Of a DNA stretch of 64,000 nucleotides, positions 43,630 through 52,611 are shown one piece after another. The position numbers and the translations under genes are program-made. Within the stretch, counting starts at the first letter, position 1; each line of letters begins with the position of its first letter. The notes under the pieces were generated by a model. It did no database searches and was not told the origin of the DNA. It was given only the letters and a program-made list of their open reading frames with translations. Origin of the DNA: Mycobacterium asiaticum DSM 44297 (GTDB taxonomy: Bacteria > Actinomycetota > Actinomycetes > Mycobacteriales > Mycobacteriaceae); contig NZ_HG964937.1 in assembly GCF_000613245.1 (NCBI RefSeq), positions 892,122 to 956,121 on the forward strand, written 5' to 3'.

Positions 43630-44616
43630 CTACCCGAGCTGATCAATCAACACCGCGCCCTCGGGTCGGTTACCGAGGGTTTGCAGTTGCAGCGCAATGC
43701 TTTCGGCCTGCGCGGTGAGCCGCAGCACCTGGGCCAGTTCGCCGGGCGCATCGCACTGCAGGTAGTGGTCGGCTGTCGGCATCACCCAGTAGCGGCTTCG
43801 GCCGGGCATGTTCCGTAGATACTTCTGCCAGACGTGGTTCGCCACCCGCAGCGGTGCGACGGTGTCGTGGACGCCCCAGACCAGGCTGACGTTGACGGGA
43901 AGTTTGGCTAGTGCTTCTAGCCAACGCTTTTCGTCGGCGGCGCGCTCGTGTAGATACTGGATCGTGTCGGGCAGCACCCGCATTCCGTCGTTGTAGGTGA
44001 AACACTTGGCCAGCGCTGCGATTTCGGGATTCTCCAGGGTGCGGCGCGGCATGAACGTGGTGAACCCCAGACCGGCGGCCAGCATCTCCGGGGTGGTCTC
44101 CGCGGCCGTGGCACGACCCGTCGCACTGTCGAGCAGTGCGGTCTGGAATGCGGTGAGGTTGGACAGCGGCAGGTAGATGTTGGAGTTGGTGATGATGACA
44201 TCGGTCGGCAGCGCCGACTTTTCCGCAAGCAGACCCAGCGCGATCATGCCCACGCTGCTGCCGCGATCGTGGGTGATCATGCGGAAGTCGGTCAGGTTCC
44301 ACACCTCGGTGATGGCATGGACGAGCAGCCGCGCGTCGTCGTAGAGCGAATAGACGTAGGGCTGGGGCGGCTTGTCGGACACGCCATAGCCGGGGAAGTC
44401 CAGCGCGAAGATCTCGAACTCCTCGCTGAGTTCGCGGGCCAGGGGGTAATAGTCGATGCTGGAGGTCGGGAAGCCGTGCACACAGACCAGCGGGGGTGCG
44501 CCGGGTGTGCCGTAGCGCCGAAGGAAAACGGTGACCTCTTGCCTATCATTGGCATCAGTGGTGGACCGCCACTGCAATTCCGCTCCGCCGCTGTTCCATT
44601 CCACAAAAACGTCCAT
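43630..44616 (-). CDS. alpha/beta hydrolase, epoxide hydrolase/dehalogenase type
   Basis: 328 residues. CVHGFPTSS forms the oxyanion hole; the nucleophile elbow is THDRGSS with Asp117, so it belongs with epoxide hydrolases and haloalkane dehalogenases rather than serine esterases. The acid is in VWGVHDTVAP and the His in TADHYLQ. It opens an epoxide or removes a halide from a hydrophobic substrate. Located after the convergent P450, which could make epoxides (inference). Confidence 0.85.
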   Translation of the reverse strand: MDVFVEWNSGGAELQWRSTTDANDRQEVTVFLRRYGTPGAPPLVCVHGFPTSSIDYYPLARELSEEFEIFALDFPGYGVSDKPPQPYVYSLYDDARLLVHAITEVWNLTDFRMITHDRGSSVGMIALGLLAEKSALPTDVIITNSNIYLPLSNLTAFQTALLDSATGRATAAETTPEMLAAGLGFTTFMPRRTLENPEIAALAKCFTYNDGMRVLPDTIQYLHERAADEKRWLEALAKLPVNVSLVWGVHDTVAPLRVANHVWQKYLRNMPGRSRYWVMPTADHYLQCDAPGELAQVLRLTAQAESIALQLQTLGNRPEGAVLIDQLG

Positions 44617-44651
44617 GGTGTCGGCCTTTCTGGGCTAGGTGAGCGGGAAGG

Positions 44652-45977
44652 TCACGGGAACGTCACGAGGGCCAGCAGCAGGGGCAACTGGTTTCCCTTG
44701 AGTTCAGGTGTGGCGAGTACCTCCGGGCCGAAGAATGAGCCACTCAGGTAGTTGTCGGCATTCCACACCCGTTCCGCATTGACCTGTCCTTGATAGCTGA
44801 AACCTTCCATCACGTACGGCAGGCCATCGGCTTCTAGCAGCGAAGGTCCGGTCATCAGCTGAAAGTGCAGGTGCGGGGCGTTGGAGTTGCCGGTGTTACC
44901 CAATTTGGCGATCTGCTGCCCCTTTTTTACTTTGTCGCCCGGTTTGACCAGCAGTGAGCCCTGGATGAAGTGGGCGTACATGGCGTACACACCGTCGCCA
45001 ATGTCGATGATGATGTGGTTTCCGTCAACGTTTTCCACGGTCAGCTTGGCGGCCAGAGCTGGTTCGGAGGCGGGCAATATGCCCGGCACGTTGGCCTCGA
45101 CGTTGTCCAGGGTGGAAACGACGGTGCTGTCAGCGACGGCGTACACCGGTGTTCCGTAGCTGACGAAGCTCTCGTTCCTGGTCCGGTCACCTTCGTAGAA
45201 GTTGCCCTGGTCGTTCATGCGCATCCAGTCGATGGCGAAGCGCTGACTGTTGTTGAGTTTCATGTTCACCGGCAGGATGGCGTCGCGGTGCGCCCAGCCC
45301 GGCTCGCAGCAGCCGTTGAAAGCGACCCAATTGTTGCCACGCAGCGGGGAAGCGATGAGCCGTGGCATCCCGGCCGAAATGTTGAACGGCGCGCCCAAGG
45401 TGTCGATGGGGCTCGGCTGGCTGGATGCGCCCGGATTCGTGACGCCCGTGCCGTGCAGTCGCAGCATCACGGCTTTGGGGAAGTCAGATAGGTTGTCCAA
45501 GCGGAAATCGATGAGCAGTGAGCGCGCTGATTGCGGCGGGATGGTCACATCCGGTGCGGGAGCGGCCGGCACCAGACGCAGCCGGTTGCAGTTGCCGTAA
45601 TTGCAAGCGGGATCGACCAGCGCCGGCCCGGTAAAGGAGGCCAGCACCTTGTTGTGATCCCGGGCGTCGACGACGTCCACACCGGTCAGGGTGGCGGGCG
45701 CGGCGGTCGAGTTGGTGACCTGCACGTCGAAGGCCAGGTGGTACTTGTCGTCGGTGCCAGGGAAGGGAAAGGTCGGCCGGCTGATCGGGTTTACGGTCAG
45801 CGGGGTGAACGCGTCCGGGACCGTGATGCCGGCGAGCGGGTCCGTGGGAGGCGGGGGACTTGCGGTGCCACCGGGTTGCTTCGGCGACGATGTGCAGGCG
45901 GCGGTGGCGAGCAGTATTCCAAAGAGCGCCAGACTTTTCCGGTGAATTGCTCGGTGTCGCCGCCGCCGCTTCGCCAT
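44652..45977 (-). CDS. M23 family metallopeptidase-like lipoprotein
   Basis: 441 residues from the ATG at 45977 (GGGAGG upstream). The signal ends in a lipobox with LATAAC (Cys28), so it is anchored outside the membrane. The C-terminal M23 (LytM/peptidoglycan endopeptidase) domain has GTPVYAVADSTV, YAMYAHF and the His motif APHLHFQL. The first Zn-ligand region (HRD in GWAHRD) is less clear. It may remodel the cell wall or act as an activator if inactive. Confidence 0.85.
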   Translation of the reverse strand: MAKRRRRHRAIHRKSLALFGILLATAACTSSPKQPGGTASPPPPTDPLAGITVPDAFTPLTVNPISRPTFPFPGTDDKYHLAFDVQVTNSTAAPATLTGVDVVDARDHNKVLASFTGPALVDPACNYGNCNRLRLVPAAPAPDVTIPPQSARSLLIDFRLDNLSDFPKAVMLRLHGTGVTNPGASSQPSPIDTLGAPFNISAGMPRLIASPLRGNNWVAFNGCCEPGWAHRDAILPVNMKLNNSQRFAIDWMRMNDQGNFYEGDRTRNESFVSYGTPVYAVADSTVVSTLDNVEANVPGILPASEPALAAKLTVENVDGNHIIIDIGDGVYAMYAHFIQGSLLVKPGDKVKKGQQIAKLGNTGNSNAPHLHFQLMTGPSLLEADGLPYVMEGFSYQGQVNAERVWNADNYLSGSFFGPEVLATPELKGNQLPLLLALVTFP

Positions 45978-46198
45978 ATACAGTGCCTCCCTTGTCAGCC
46001 CGGCTGAGCATAGTATCCCGAGTCGCTGATGGGTCACGACATGAAATCGCTACGCAAAAATAACGATAACGAATCTCCAAGCCACCACCGTGCCGCGCGA
46101 AAATCGTGCGCAGGCAAAGTACGACCGACCGCAGCCACGGAAGAAAAGCGAATTCTGACAACCATGAATGGCGATACCGGTGCGGGGATAGGGGGATC

Positions 46199-47212
46199 GT
46201 GCTCAAACGGTTCCGTGCTGCACTGGTCGTGGTGGCCGCTTCGTGCCTGGGGGGTGGCTTCGCCGCGGCGGACCCTGGAGGCGTCGCGAGCGTGACGGCG
46301 GCCGCATGCGAACAGCGGACCTTGGTGCTGACCGCGTTTCCCGCCGAAGCGGATGCGGTGCTGGCGCACACCATGCTCGACGCGAACCCCGTTAGCGTGT
46401 ACGACAACCAGTATTATTACCGCGGTTCGATTGCCGGCAAGAAGGTGATCGTCGCGATGACCGGCATCGGGATGGTGAACGCAACACGCGTCACCGAGGC
46501 CGCGCTGGTCCGCTTCACCTGTGCGTCGTCCAACATTGCCATTGGGGGAGTGATCTTTTCGGGGGTGGCCGGCGGAGCCGGCCGTACCAGCATCGGCGAT
46601 GTCGCGGTGCCCGCCCGGTGGACCGTCGACAACGGCGCGACCTTCGCGGCGGTTGATCCCGGCATGCTTGCCGCGGCGCAAACACTGGCCGTCAACCTCA
46701 GTGGCGTCAACAATCTGGGAAACCCGATGTGCCTGTGCCGTCATGTGCCGACGGTCAAGCTGATCGATCTCAAACGCCAACCGCAGTTGTTCGTTGGCGG
46801 TGACGGGTACAGTCACGATTCCAACAACGGGCAGGCTTTTCCGTGTGTGCCCAACAGCGGGGACGTGTTCGGGTGCCAACCGTGCAGCGCGCCTGGGCGG
46901 TCGCTGCTGTACACCGGCAACTTTTTTCAGGCGATCGGTCCGTGGGTGGCCAAGGGTTTGCTCAGCAACCTGAACATTCAGACGGCGGAGAACCCGGCCT
47001 TCGACGCGGTGGACCAGGAGACCGGTGCCGCTCTGGCGGTTGCGGTAGCACACGGCGTGCCGTTCCTCGGTATCCGCGGCATGTCGGACGGACCCGGAGA
47101 TCCGCTGGGGCTACCGGGTTTTCCGTTTCAATTCTTCTTCTACAAGCAGATCGCCGCGGAGAACGCCGCGCGGGTGGTTGCGGCGTTTTTGGGGAACTGG
47201 GCTGGTGCCTGA
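46199..47212 (+). CDS. secreted nucleoside phosphorylase/MTA-SAH nucleosidase-like protein
   Basis: 337 residues from the GTG at 46199 with AGGGGG upstream. An N-terminal signal peptide (about residues 1-25) precedes a purine/nucleoside phosphorylase domain: [40 protein letters not shown], then [11 protein letters not shown] and [10 protein letters not shown] at the C-terminus. Six or more cysteines in a central insertion (CLCRHV, CVPN, GCQPCS) suggest disulfides. Content-wise it equals M. tuberculosis Rv2293c. An exported nucleosidase-like fold is unusual. Confidence 0.85.
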   Translation: MLKRFRAALVVVAASCLGGGFAAADPGGVASVTAAACEQRTLVLTAFPAEADAVLAHTMLDANPVSVYDNQYYYRGSIAGKKVIVAMTGIGMVNATRVTEAALVRFTCASSNIAIGGVIFSGVAGGAGRTSIGDVAVPARWTVDNGATFAAVDPGMLAAAQTLAVNLSGVNNLGNPMCLCRHVPTVKLIDLKRQPQLFVGGDGYSHDSNNGQAFPCVPNSGDVFGCQPCSAPGRSLLYTGNFFQAIGPWVAKGLLSNLNIQTAENPAFDAVDQETGAALAVAVAHGVPFLGIRGMSDGPGDPLGLPGFPFQFFFYKQIAAENAARVVAAFLGNWAGA

Positions 47213-47224
47213 TTGGCCCGGGGA

Positions 47225-47264
47225 GAGCCTAGGGTAGTCCGGGGGAGCCTAGGGTAGCCCGGGG
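47225..47264. repeat. two 20-bp tandem repeats
   Basis: Units 47225-47244 and 47245-47264 (GAGCCTAGGGTAGTCCGGGG type) differ at one base (T/C). They lie just after the nucleosidase-like gene. Confidence 0.7.
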
Positions 47265-47276
47265 GAGGATATGCAT

Positions 47277-47362
47277 CTTTGCCCGGCTTGCAGGGACAAT
47301 GTCGCTGAAAGCCTTTCAGCAGCAGCAACTGTCGATAGTTTGTCGCTGAAAGCCGGGCAAAG
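47277..47362. repeat. nested inverted repeats between convergent genes
   Basis: Outer 13-bp exact arms at 47277-47289 and 47350-47362 (CTTTGCCCGGCTT and its complement) enclose a smaller perfect hairpin 47304-47320 (GCTGAAA, loop GCC, TTTCAGC), and GTCGCTGAAAGC occurs twice. It could be a bidirectional terminator or a structured RNA. Confidence 0.6.
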
Positions 47363-47456
47363 CTCACCTGCCCAGGCGACGGCAACACATACATCGGCCG
47401 CCAGCTGGCCGGAACGCCGCGCAGACCACGGCTCACTGTGACGAATCTTGACGACG

Positions 47457-48314
47457 CTACGCTTCATTCCCGCGGGCTACGGGGTGTCCGGGATCCGAAC
47501 TCCACTCCGACCACGACCCCGGGAACAGCGCCGCGTCGTGGCCGGCGGTGGCCAACGCGGCGATCACCACGGTGGCGGTGACGCCCGATCCGCAGTAAGC
47601 CCCGACGGGGACGGCCGGATCGATGTCGTGCTCGGACAACAGACGCGCCAGCCCCGCATCGTCCAGGAATGTCCCGTCGGAGGTCAGCAACGTCGCAAAC
47701 GGCAGGTTCCTTGCGCCGGGAATGTGCCCACCGACCGGGTCGACGGTTTCGGAGTCACCGGTATAGCGCTCCGGTGCGCGCGCATCGAAGAGCGGCACAT
47801 CGCCCGCGCCGGCTTGCTCGGCCGTCAAGGTTGGCCGGCTTCCGGCATACAAATCCTTCTGCGGCACAGTCACATTACCGGGCTGCGGGTCTACCGCGCC
47901 GGTCTCCGCAGCGCCACCGGAGGCTCGCCACGCGGCCCACCCGCCGTCCAGGATGCGCACGTCGGGTAGACCCGCCGCGGTCAGGACCCACCAGGCCCGC
48001 CCGGAGCCGGCCCTATTCCAGTCGTCATAGACCACTACCGGCACATCTTGGCGAACTCCCCAGCGCCGCAACGCCTCTTGCAACTTGTCCCCGGATGGAA
48101 GGGGATGGCGTCCACGCCCGGAGATGCTGTGATCGCTCAGCTCGTCCTCCAGGGACACATACACCGCCCCGGGTATGTGACCGTCCAAGTAGGCGGGGCG
48201 GCCGTCGGGAACATCGATCCGCCAGCGCACATCCAGTATCGCCACCGGTTCACCCGACTGAATGCGGTCGGCCAGTTCGGCGGGCGTGATGAGCACAGCG
48301 TCGCGAGAATTCAT
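47457..48314 (-). CDS. sseB: thiosulfate sulfurtransferase (tandem rhodanese) SseB
   Basis: 285 residues with two rhodanese domains. The active-site loop of the second domain is AYCGSGVTA with Cys241. The first domain (AILDVRWRIDVPDGRPAYLDGHIPGAVYV, PVVVYDDWN) has no active Cys, as usual. It transfers sulfane sulfur from thiosulfate or mercaptopyruvate. The length and context match M. tuberculosis Rv2291. A 62-bp gap separates it from the divergent dehydrogenase. Confidence 0.9.
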   Translation of the reverse strand: MNSRDAVLITPAELADRIQSGEPVAILDVRWRIDVPDGRPAYLDGHIPGAVYVSLEDELSDHSISGRGRHPLPSGDKLQEALRRWGVRQDVPVVVYDDWNRAGSGRAWWVLTAAGLPDVRILDGGWAAWRASGGAAETGAVDPQPGNVTVPQKDLYAGSRPTLTAEQAGAGDVPLFDARAPERYTGDSETVDPVGGHIPGARNLPFATLLTSDGTFLDDAGLARLLSEHDIDPAVPVGAYCGSGVTATVVIAALATAGHDAALFPGSWSEWSSDPGHPVARGNEA

Positions 48315-48376
48315 CGGTCCACCGTATCCGGCACGGCGTAGGCTGCTGACGGGTAGCGCGGCGAAAGGGAGCCGGG

Positions 48377-49441
48377 ATGGGCAACACGTATCGGGTCGCG
48401 CATGTCGGCACCGGATACACCGGGTCGATCGCGCTCAGACACATCCTGCGCGCACCGCACCTGCAACTGGTCGGTCAGTTGGTGCACAGTCCCGAGAAGG
48501 TGGGGCGCGACTCCGGTGAGCTGGTGGGAGAACCGCCGGCCGGGGTGCTGGCGACCGACAGCATGGCGGATTTCCTGGCCCTGGACGCCGACTGTGTGAG
48601 CTACTTCGGCGCGGTCGCCGGCCGCGCGGGCAGCGCCGTCGTCGACGATCTGTGCGGCATGCTGGCCAGCGGCAAGAACATCATCATCCCGTCGTTTCCG
48701 CCGTTGTTCCACCCCGCATCGCTTGACGACGCCACCCGAGAGCGGCTCGACGCGGCCGGCCGTCAAGGTAACAGTTCGCTGCTGGCGACGGGGATTGCTC
48801 CCGGTTTCACCAGTGACATGCTTGCCGTGCATGCCGCCAGCATGTGCGGCCATCCCACAAGCGTTGTTGTCCACGAACGTATTCCGGTCGGGTCCTACAG
48901 TGTGCCCGGATTCTTTGCGATGCTGGGATTCGGCCGCACGCCCGAGCAGGATGCGCAGTTGTACCCACCGGGGGCGATGGTTCCGCACCTCGAGCCGCCG
49001 CTGCGGTTGCTGGCCCAGGGCCTGGGGATGGCGGTCGAGGCGATCCACGAGCACCGCGACGTGGCGGTGGCCGACCGCCATTACCGCTTCGCAGCCGGTG
49101 AGATTCCGCCGGGCACCATCGCCAGCGTGCGGATGAGCTTCGACGTGATCGTCGGAGGTCAACCGCGCATCCATTATTCGTCGATCTGGTGCATGCCCGA
49201 GGAGCCGGTGGAGGACTGGCAGCCTGCAATCCCGAGCGGCAGCCCCAGCCGTCGGTTCACCCGCATCACCGTCGAAGGGGATCCGCCTGTGCAGCTTGAT
49301 TTCTCGCTCAACGGCGGCGACCTGCCCGGATCGGCGGCCACCGCGGCCCGGGTGGTCAACGCGATCCCGGCGGTGCACCGCGCGAGGCCGGGTCTGCTGA
49401 GTTCGCTCGACCTCGTCGTCGGCGCGAGCGCGGTCGGATGA
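48377..49441 (+). CDS. NAD(P)H-dependent amine dehydrogenase (DAPDH/DapB-like), third paralogue
   Basis: 354 residues. Rossmann start TYRVAHVGTGYTGSIALRHIL, then LVGQLVHSPEKVGRDSGELVG and the C-terminal ARPGLLSSLDLVVG identify it as a third member of the family seen at 38093 and 39352, but more divergent. Divergent from sseB; followed by a small secreted protein with 10 bp between them. Confidence 0.85.
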   Translation: MGNTYRVAHVGTGYTGSIALRHILRAPHLQLVGQLVHSPEKVGRDSGELVGEPPAGVLATDSMADFLALDADCVSYFGAVAGRAGSAVVDDLCGMLASGKNIIIPSFPPLFHPASLDDATRERLDAAGRQGNSSLLATGIAPGFTSDMLAVHAASMCGHPTSVVVHERIPVGSYSVPGFFAMLGFGRTPEQDAQLYPPGAMVPHLEPPLRLLAQGLGMAVEAIHEHRDVAVADRHYRFAAGEIPPGTIASVRMSFDVIVGGQPRIHYSSIWCMPEEPVEDWQPAIPSGSPSRRFTRITVEGDPPVQLDFSLNGGDLPGSAATAARVVNAIPAVHRARPGLLSSLDLVVGASAVG

Positions 49442-49451
49442 GGAGAAGGCA

Positions 49452-49910
49452 GTGCCGATTCGCTGCCTGCTTGCTGGCGCGCTGGCCCTCAGTCTCCTGA
49501 CGGCAATCCCGGCCGTGGCGTTACCCGACACGATGTGCACCCTGACGACGCCGGTGCAGGAAGTGCAGAGCCTGTCGCAATTGCCGCCGAAGCTAAGGAC
49601 GCTGTTACCGCCCATCGCCGACATCGGCGCGCCGTTCAACAAGACGGATTCGGTCGACGACCCGAATCTGCCCTTCCGGCGCCTGATTCGGGCGGGCAGC
49701 CGCGGGGATGACTGGTTTCTCTGGTACGAACACGGCGGCGCGGGTTATTTCTGGCAGGCCGTAGTCGCGCAGGTGCCGGCTAACGGTCCGGCGACGGTAC
49801 TGGCCGACGCCGGAACGGTTTCCGACGCGCTGTGCGCCTTCACCGACGGCGTCCTGGCCGGGCAGGTCCCGCCCTACCCGGCGGGTACCTGGGCCGCCGG
49901 CGCTCTTTGA
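49452..49910 (+). CDS. small secreted protein of unknown function
   Basis: 152 residues from a GTG with AGGAGAAGG upstream. The first 24 residues (MPIRCLLAGALALSLLTAIP, cleavage near AVA-LP) form a signal peptide. Three Cys remain in the whole preprotein, two in the mature part (Cys at about 29 and 128), possibly a disulfide. No domain recognised. Confidence 0.75.
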   Translation: MPIRCLLAGALALSLLTAIPAVALPDTMCTLTTPVQEVQSLSQLPPKLRTLLPPIADIGAPFNKTDSVDDPNLPFRRLIRAGSRGDDWFLWYEHGGAGYFWQAVVAQVPANGPATVLADAGTVSDALCAFTDGVLAGQVPPYPAGTWAAGAL

Positions 49911-49911
49911 G

Positions 49912-50769
49912 TCACAAGTCGGCCAGGGCCTGCAGATTATCCAGGTAGTGCTGCAACGAAGTGTGGGCCAGGGTGACGCCGACTCTGGTGGCGCCGTATT
50001 CGATCGCTTCCCCGATGAGATGACGTGCGCGGTCGGGTTCGTCGAGCGGGTCCAAGCGGCCCGGGGCGCCCAGCACCACCTCGAAATCGGGCGGAAGTTC
50101 GAAACGTCTCAACCATTTTCGTGCCTGCTCCAACGAGACGCTGAAGGGTGTCCAGCCGTCGGCCAGTGTGACCGCTCGGCGTAGTGAGCGCAGCGTGCGG
50201 CCGCCGACCCAGATGGGAACGTGCTCCTGCACCGCACACGGGTCGACCACCATGCCGCCGAACGAGTAGTACTCGCCGCGGTAGGCCGGTTCAGGTGCCG
50301 ACAGCGCGACGCGCAGCGCACGAAGGGCGTCGTCGCCTCGCGGTCCTCGGTCCTCGAACGGCGCACCGATCAGCTCGAATTCTTCCCGGAGCGACCCGAC
50401 ACCGACCCCCAGAATCAACCTGCCGTTGCTGACCTTGTCCAGCGTGCCGTAGCGCTTGGCGATCTCCAGCGGATGGTGATAGCCCAGCACCAAGACGTTG
50501 GTGGCCAACCGGATTCGTTGTGTCCGCGCGGCCAGATACCCGAAAGTCGCCAGGGGATCCCAATAGCGGGTTCCGCGGCGGCCCTGTTCGCCTGCGGGCA
50601 GCGCGATGTGCTCGCTGCAGGTCAGGTGGTGGTAACCGAGGCGGTCGGCGGCTTCGGCGATCTTGGCCACGTCCTCGATCGTGGCATCGATCTCCCAGTC
50701 GGCACTGACGCCGGGGAACATCGTCACCACGGGTGTCGAGATGGACAGCTTTGCCGCCGACGTGCTCAT
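49912..50769 (-). CDS. LLM class F420-dependent oxidoreductase
   Basis: 285 residues from the ATG at 50769. Motifs are HHLTCSEHIALP, TNVLVLGYHHPLEIAKRYGTLDKVSNGRLILGVGVGSLREEFE and IWVGGRTLRSLRRAVTLADGW, as in mycobacterial F420-dependent oxidoreductases of the Rv-type LLM family. It reduces or oxidises a substrate with F420. It is divergent from a TetR gene across a short region with a TetR-like operator, so it is probably controlled by it. Confidence 0.88.
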   Translation of the reverse strand: MSTSAAKLSISTPVVTMFPGVSADWEIDATIEDVAKIAEAADRLGYHHLTCSEHIALPAGEQGRRGTRYWDPLATFGYLAARTQRIRLATNVLVLGYHHPLEIAKRYGTLDKVSNGRLILGVGVGSLREEFELIGAPFEDRGPRGDDALRALRVALSAPEPAYRGEYYSFGGMVVDPCAVQEHVPIWVGGRTLRSLRRAVTLADGWTPFSVSLEQARKWLRRFELPPDFEVVLGAPGRLDPLDEPDRARHLIGEAIEYGATRVGVTLAHTSLQHYLDNLQALADL

Positions 50770-50790
50770 CGCGCTAGATTCTAACAGTGC

Positions 50791-50804
50791 TCGAATTGAT
50801 TCGA
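50791..50804. promoter_or_regulatory. candidate TetR operator
   Basis: TCGAAT and ATTCGA are exact inverted repeats around TG, between the divergent LLM and TetR starts, and CGAAT-like half-sites recur nearby up to the TetR ATG. Confidence 0.55.
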
Positions 50805-50815
50805 ACGCGGCTCGA

Positions 50816-51364
50816 ATGACGAGCTCGGTCCGCCGGGCGTACGGCGAGCTGGACCGCGCCCAAGTGGTGTCCGCGCTGCGCGAGCTGGCGCGGCGCAACG
50901 GCGTGGCGCGGGTGACGATGCGGGAGCTGGCCGCCGAACTGGGCGCCGCGGCGCCCTCGGTGTACTACCACGTTCCCGGAAAGCGGGCGGCTCTGGATCT
51001 GCTCGCCGAATCGGTGCTGGCCGACATTCCGGTCCCGGCTGCCGGTCCCTGGGACGCCCGCCTTGCCGAACTATATTGCGCGGCACGCGAAGTCATCCTC
51101 AGTGTGCCCGGTGTGGCCGGGATTCTGCAGACCGGCGCCGGCGGAGAACGCGCCCGTCGGCTCGATCGGCTCAGCCGGGCATTGCTCGCCGAGGCAGGGC
51201 TCACCAAAACCGTTGCCGCCGCCGCTCACACGGTGCTGTACACCTACCTGCTGGGCTCGGTGAGCTTGGCGGAGGCGCGCGGTCAGCGCGATTCCAGCAG
51301 GCGGTTCCGCGCCGGCCTGGACGTGGTCATCGCCGGTATCAGGGCGTCAGAGGGGGAGTCATGA
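50816..51364 (+). CDS. TetR/AcrR family transcriptional regulator
   Basis: 182 residues from the ATG at 50816; upstream starts would lie in the operator or the divergent gene. The HTH is residues about 15-60: VTMRELAAELGAAAPSVYYHVPGKRAALDLL. The C-terminal ligand domain is small and Ala-rich. It is coupled by ATGA to a P450 and divergent from an F420-type oxidoreductase, so it probably represses both and senses their substrate. Confidence 0.9.
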   Translation: MTSSVRRAYGELDRAQVVSALRELARRNGVARVTMRELAAELGAAAPSVYYHVPGKRAALDLLAESVLADIPVPAAGPWDARLAELYCAAREVILSVPGVAGILQTGAGGERARRLDRLSRALLAEAGLTKTVAAAAHTVLYTYLLGSVSLAEARGQRDSSRRFRAGLDVVIAGIRASEGES

Positions 51365-52611
51365 CCGTTCCGAGACTGGGTTCGCTGGTGGTAAAGAACC
51401 AGGACAGCCCGGCCGATCGAGACGCCGCGGCGGTGCTGGACCCCGACACGTTCGTGATTGGTGCCCCGTTCGACGCGCTGGCCAGGCTGCGCGCAGACGC
51501 CCCAGTACACCCGGTGCAGATGTCCGAATTACCGCGGGCGTGGCTGTTGACCAAACACGCGGACGTTCGACTGGTGAGCCGCGACACGGAGACCTTCACC
51601 AGCAGCAGGGGCAACACGCTCGTCGAGGTTGAGGCCGGCCCTTCCTCGGCGATGCTGCCGGGCATCGACCCGCCGCGGCACGTCCACTACCGCAAGCTGA
51701 TCAACCAGGGCTTCACCGCACGCAACGTGCTGCGCCTGGAGCCCCACATGCGGCAGGTGGCCCGCAGGATAGTCGCCGACATCAAGGACAAGGGTGAGTT
51801 CGACGCCGTGCCCGACATTTCCGCCGAGATGTCGCTGCAGGTCATCGCCGACGTACTCGGCGTTCCCGCCGAAGACCGGTTGGAGGTGTTCCGCTGGAGC
51901 AACGCGATTGGAACCCTGGGCATCGAGGATCCCGACTACGCGCCCACTCCCGAAGCGCTCGGGCAGGCGGCAGCCGAGATGTTCTCCTACTGCAACGAAC
52001 TCGTTGAGCACCGACGCAAGCGCGGCCTGACCGACGACATCCTGTCCGCACTGCTGGCTGCCGAAGTCGACGGCGAAAAACTCAACCGCGACCAGCTGAA
52101 CGAATTCTTCCTGCTGCTCGCGATAGCCGGCAACGAGACGACCCGAAACACACTGAGCCACGGCATCTTGGCGCTCTCGGAACACCCCGAACAACGGGCT
52201 CTGCTGTCCGCCGACCGCGACGCCGTCAAGCCGGCGGTGGAGGAATTGCTGCGCTGGGCGACTCCGGTGATGCACTTCCGGCGCACCGTCACCCGCGACG
52301 TCGAAATTCGCGGACAGCGAATACCCACCGGGGATTGGGTGCTGATGCACTACCTTTCGGCCAACCGCGACGAGGAGGTGTTCGAGAACGCCGAGGTGTT
52401 CGACGTCACCCGCACCGACGCCGGGCATGCCGCGTTCGGTGGTGGCGGCGTGCACTTCTGTCTCGGTGCCCAGCTGGCCCGGCTCGAGTTACGTGTGCTG
52501 CTAGAGGAGCTGTATCCGAACGTGCCGGAACTCACCGTCACCGGACCGCCGGACCGGCTGCGGTCGTCGTTCTTCCATGGAATCAAACGACTTCCGTGCA
52601 GCACGGGTTAG
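51361..52611 (+). CDS. cytochrome P450
   Basis: 416 residues. Heme motif FGGGGVHFCLGA with Cys367, I-helix LLAIAGNETTRN, K-helix EELLRWA. SSAMLPGIDPPRHVHYRKLINQGF is typical of the CYP124/125/142/268-like group in mycobacteria, which hydroxylates sterol or branched-lipid chains; assignment to that group is a guess. It overlaps the TetR stop (ATGA). Confidence 0.93.
   Translation: MTVPRLGSLVVKNQDSPADRDAAAVLDPDTFVIGAPFDALARLRADAPVHPVQMSELPRAWLLTKHADVRLVSRDTETFTSSRGNTLVEVEAGPSSAMLPGIDPPRHVHYRKLINQGFTARNVLRLEPHMRQVARRIVADIKDKGEFDAVPDISAEMSLQVIADVLGVPAEDRLEVFRWSNAIGTLGIEDPDYAPTPEALGQAAAEMFSYCNELVEHRRKRGLTDDILSALLAAEVDGEKLNRDQLNEFFLLLAIAGNETTRNTLSHGILALSEHPEQRALLSADRDAVKPAVEELLRWATPVMHFRRTVTRDVEIRGQRIPTGDWVLMHYLSANRDEEVFENAEVFDVTRTDAGHAAFGGGGVHFCLGAQLARLELRVLLEELYPNVPELTVTGPPDRLRSSFFHGIKRLPCSTG

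Noticed and set aside
45978..46198. Possible short gene between the M23 lipoprotein and the nucleosidase-like gene
   Set aside because: AT-rich divergent promoter region; the only open frame is an upstream extension of the nucleosidase gene ahead of its ribosome site.
47225..47264. CRISPR-like repeats
   Set aside because: Only two tandem units without spacers, and no cas genes.
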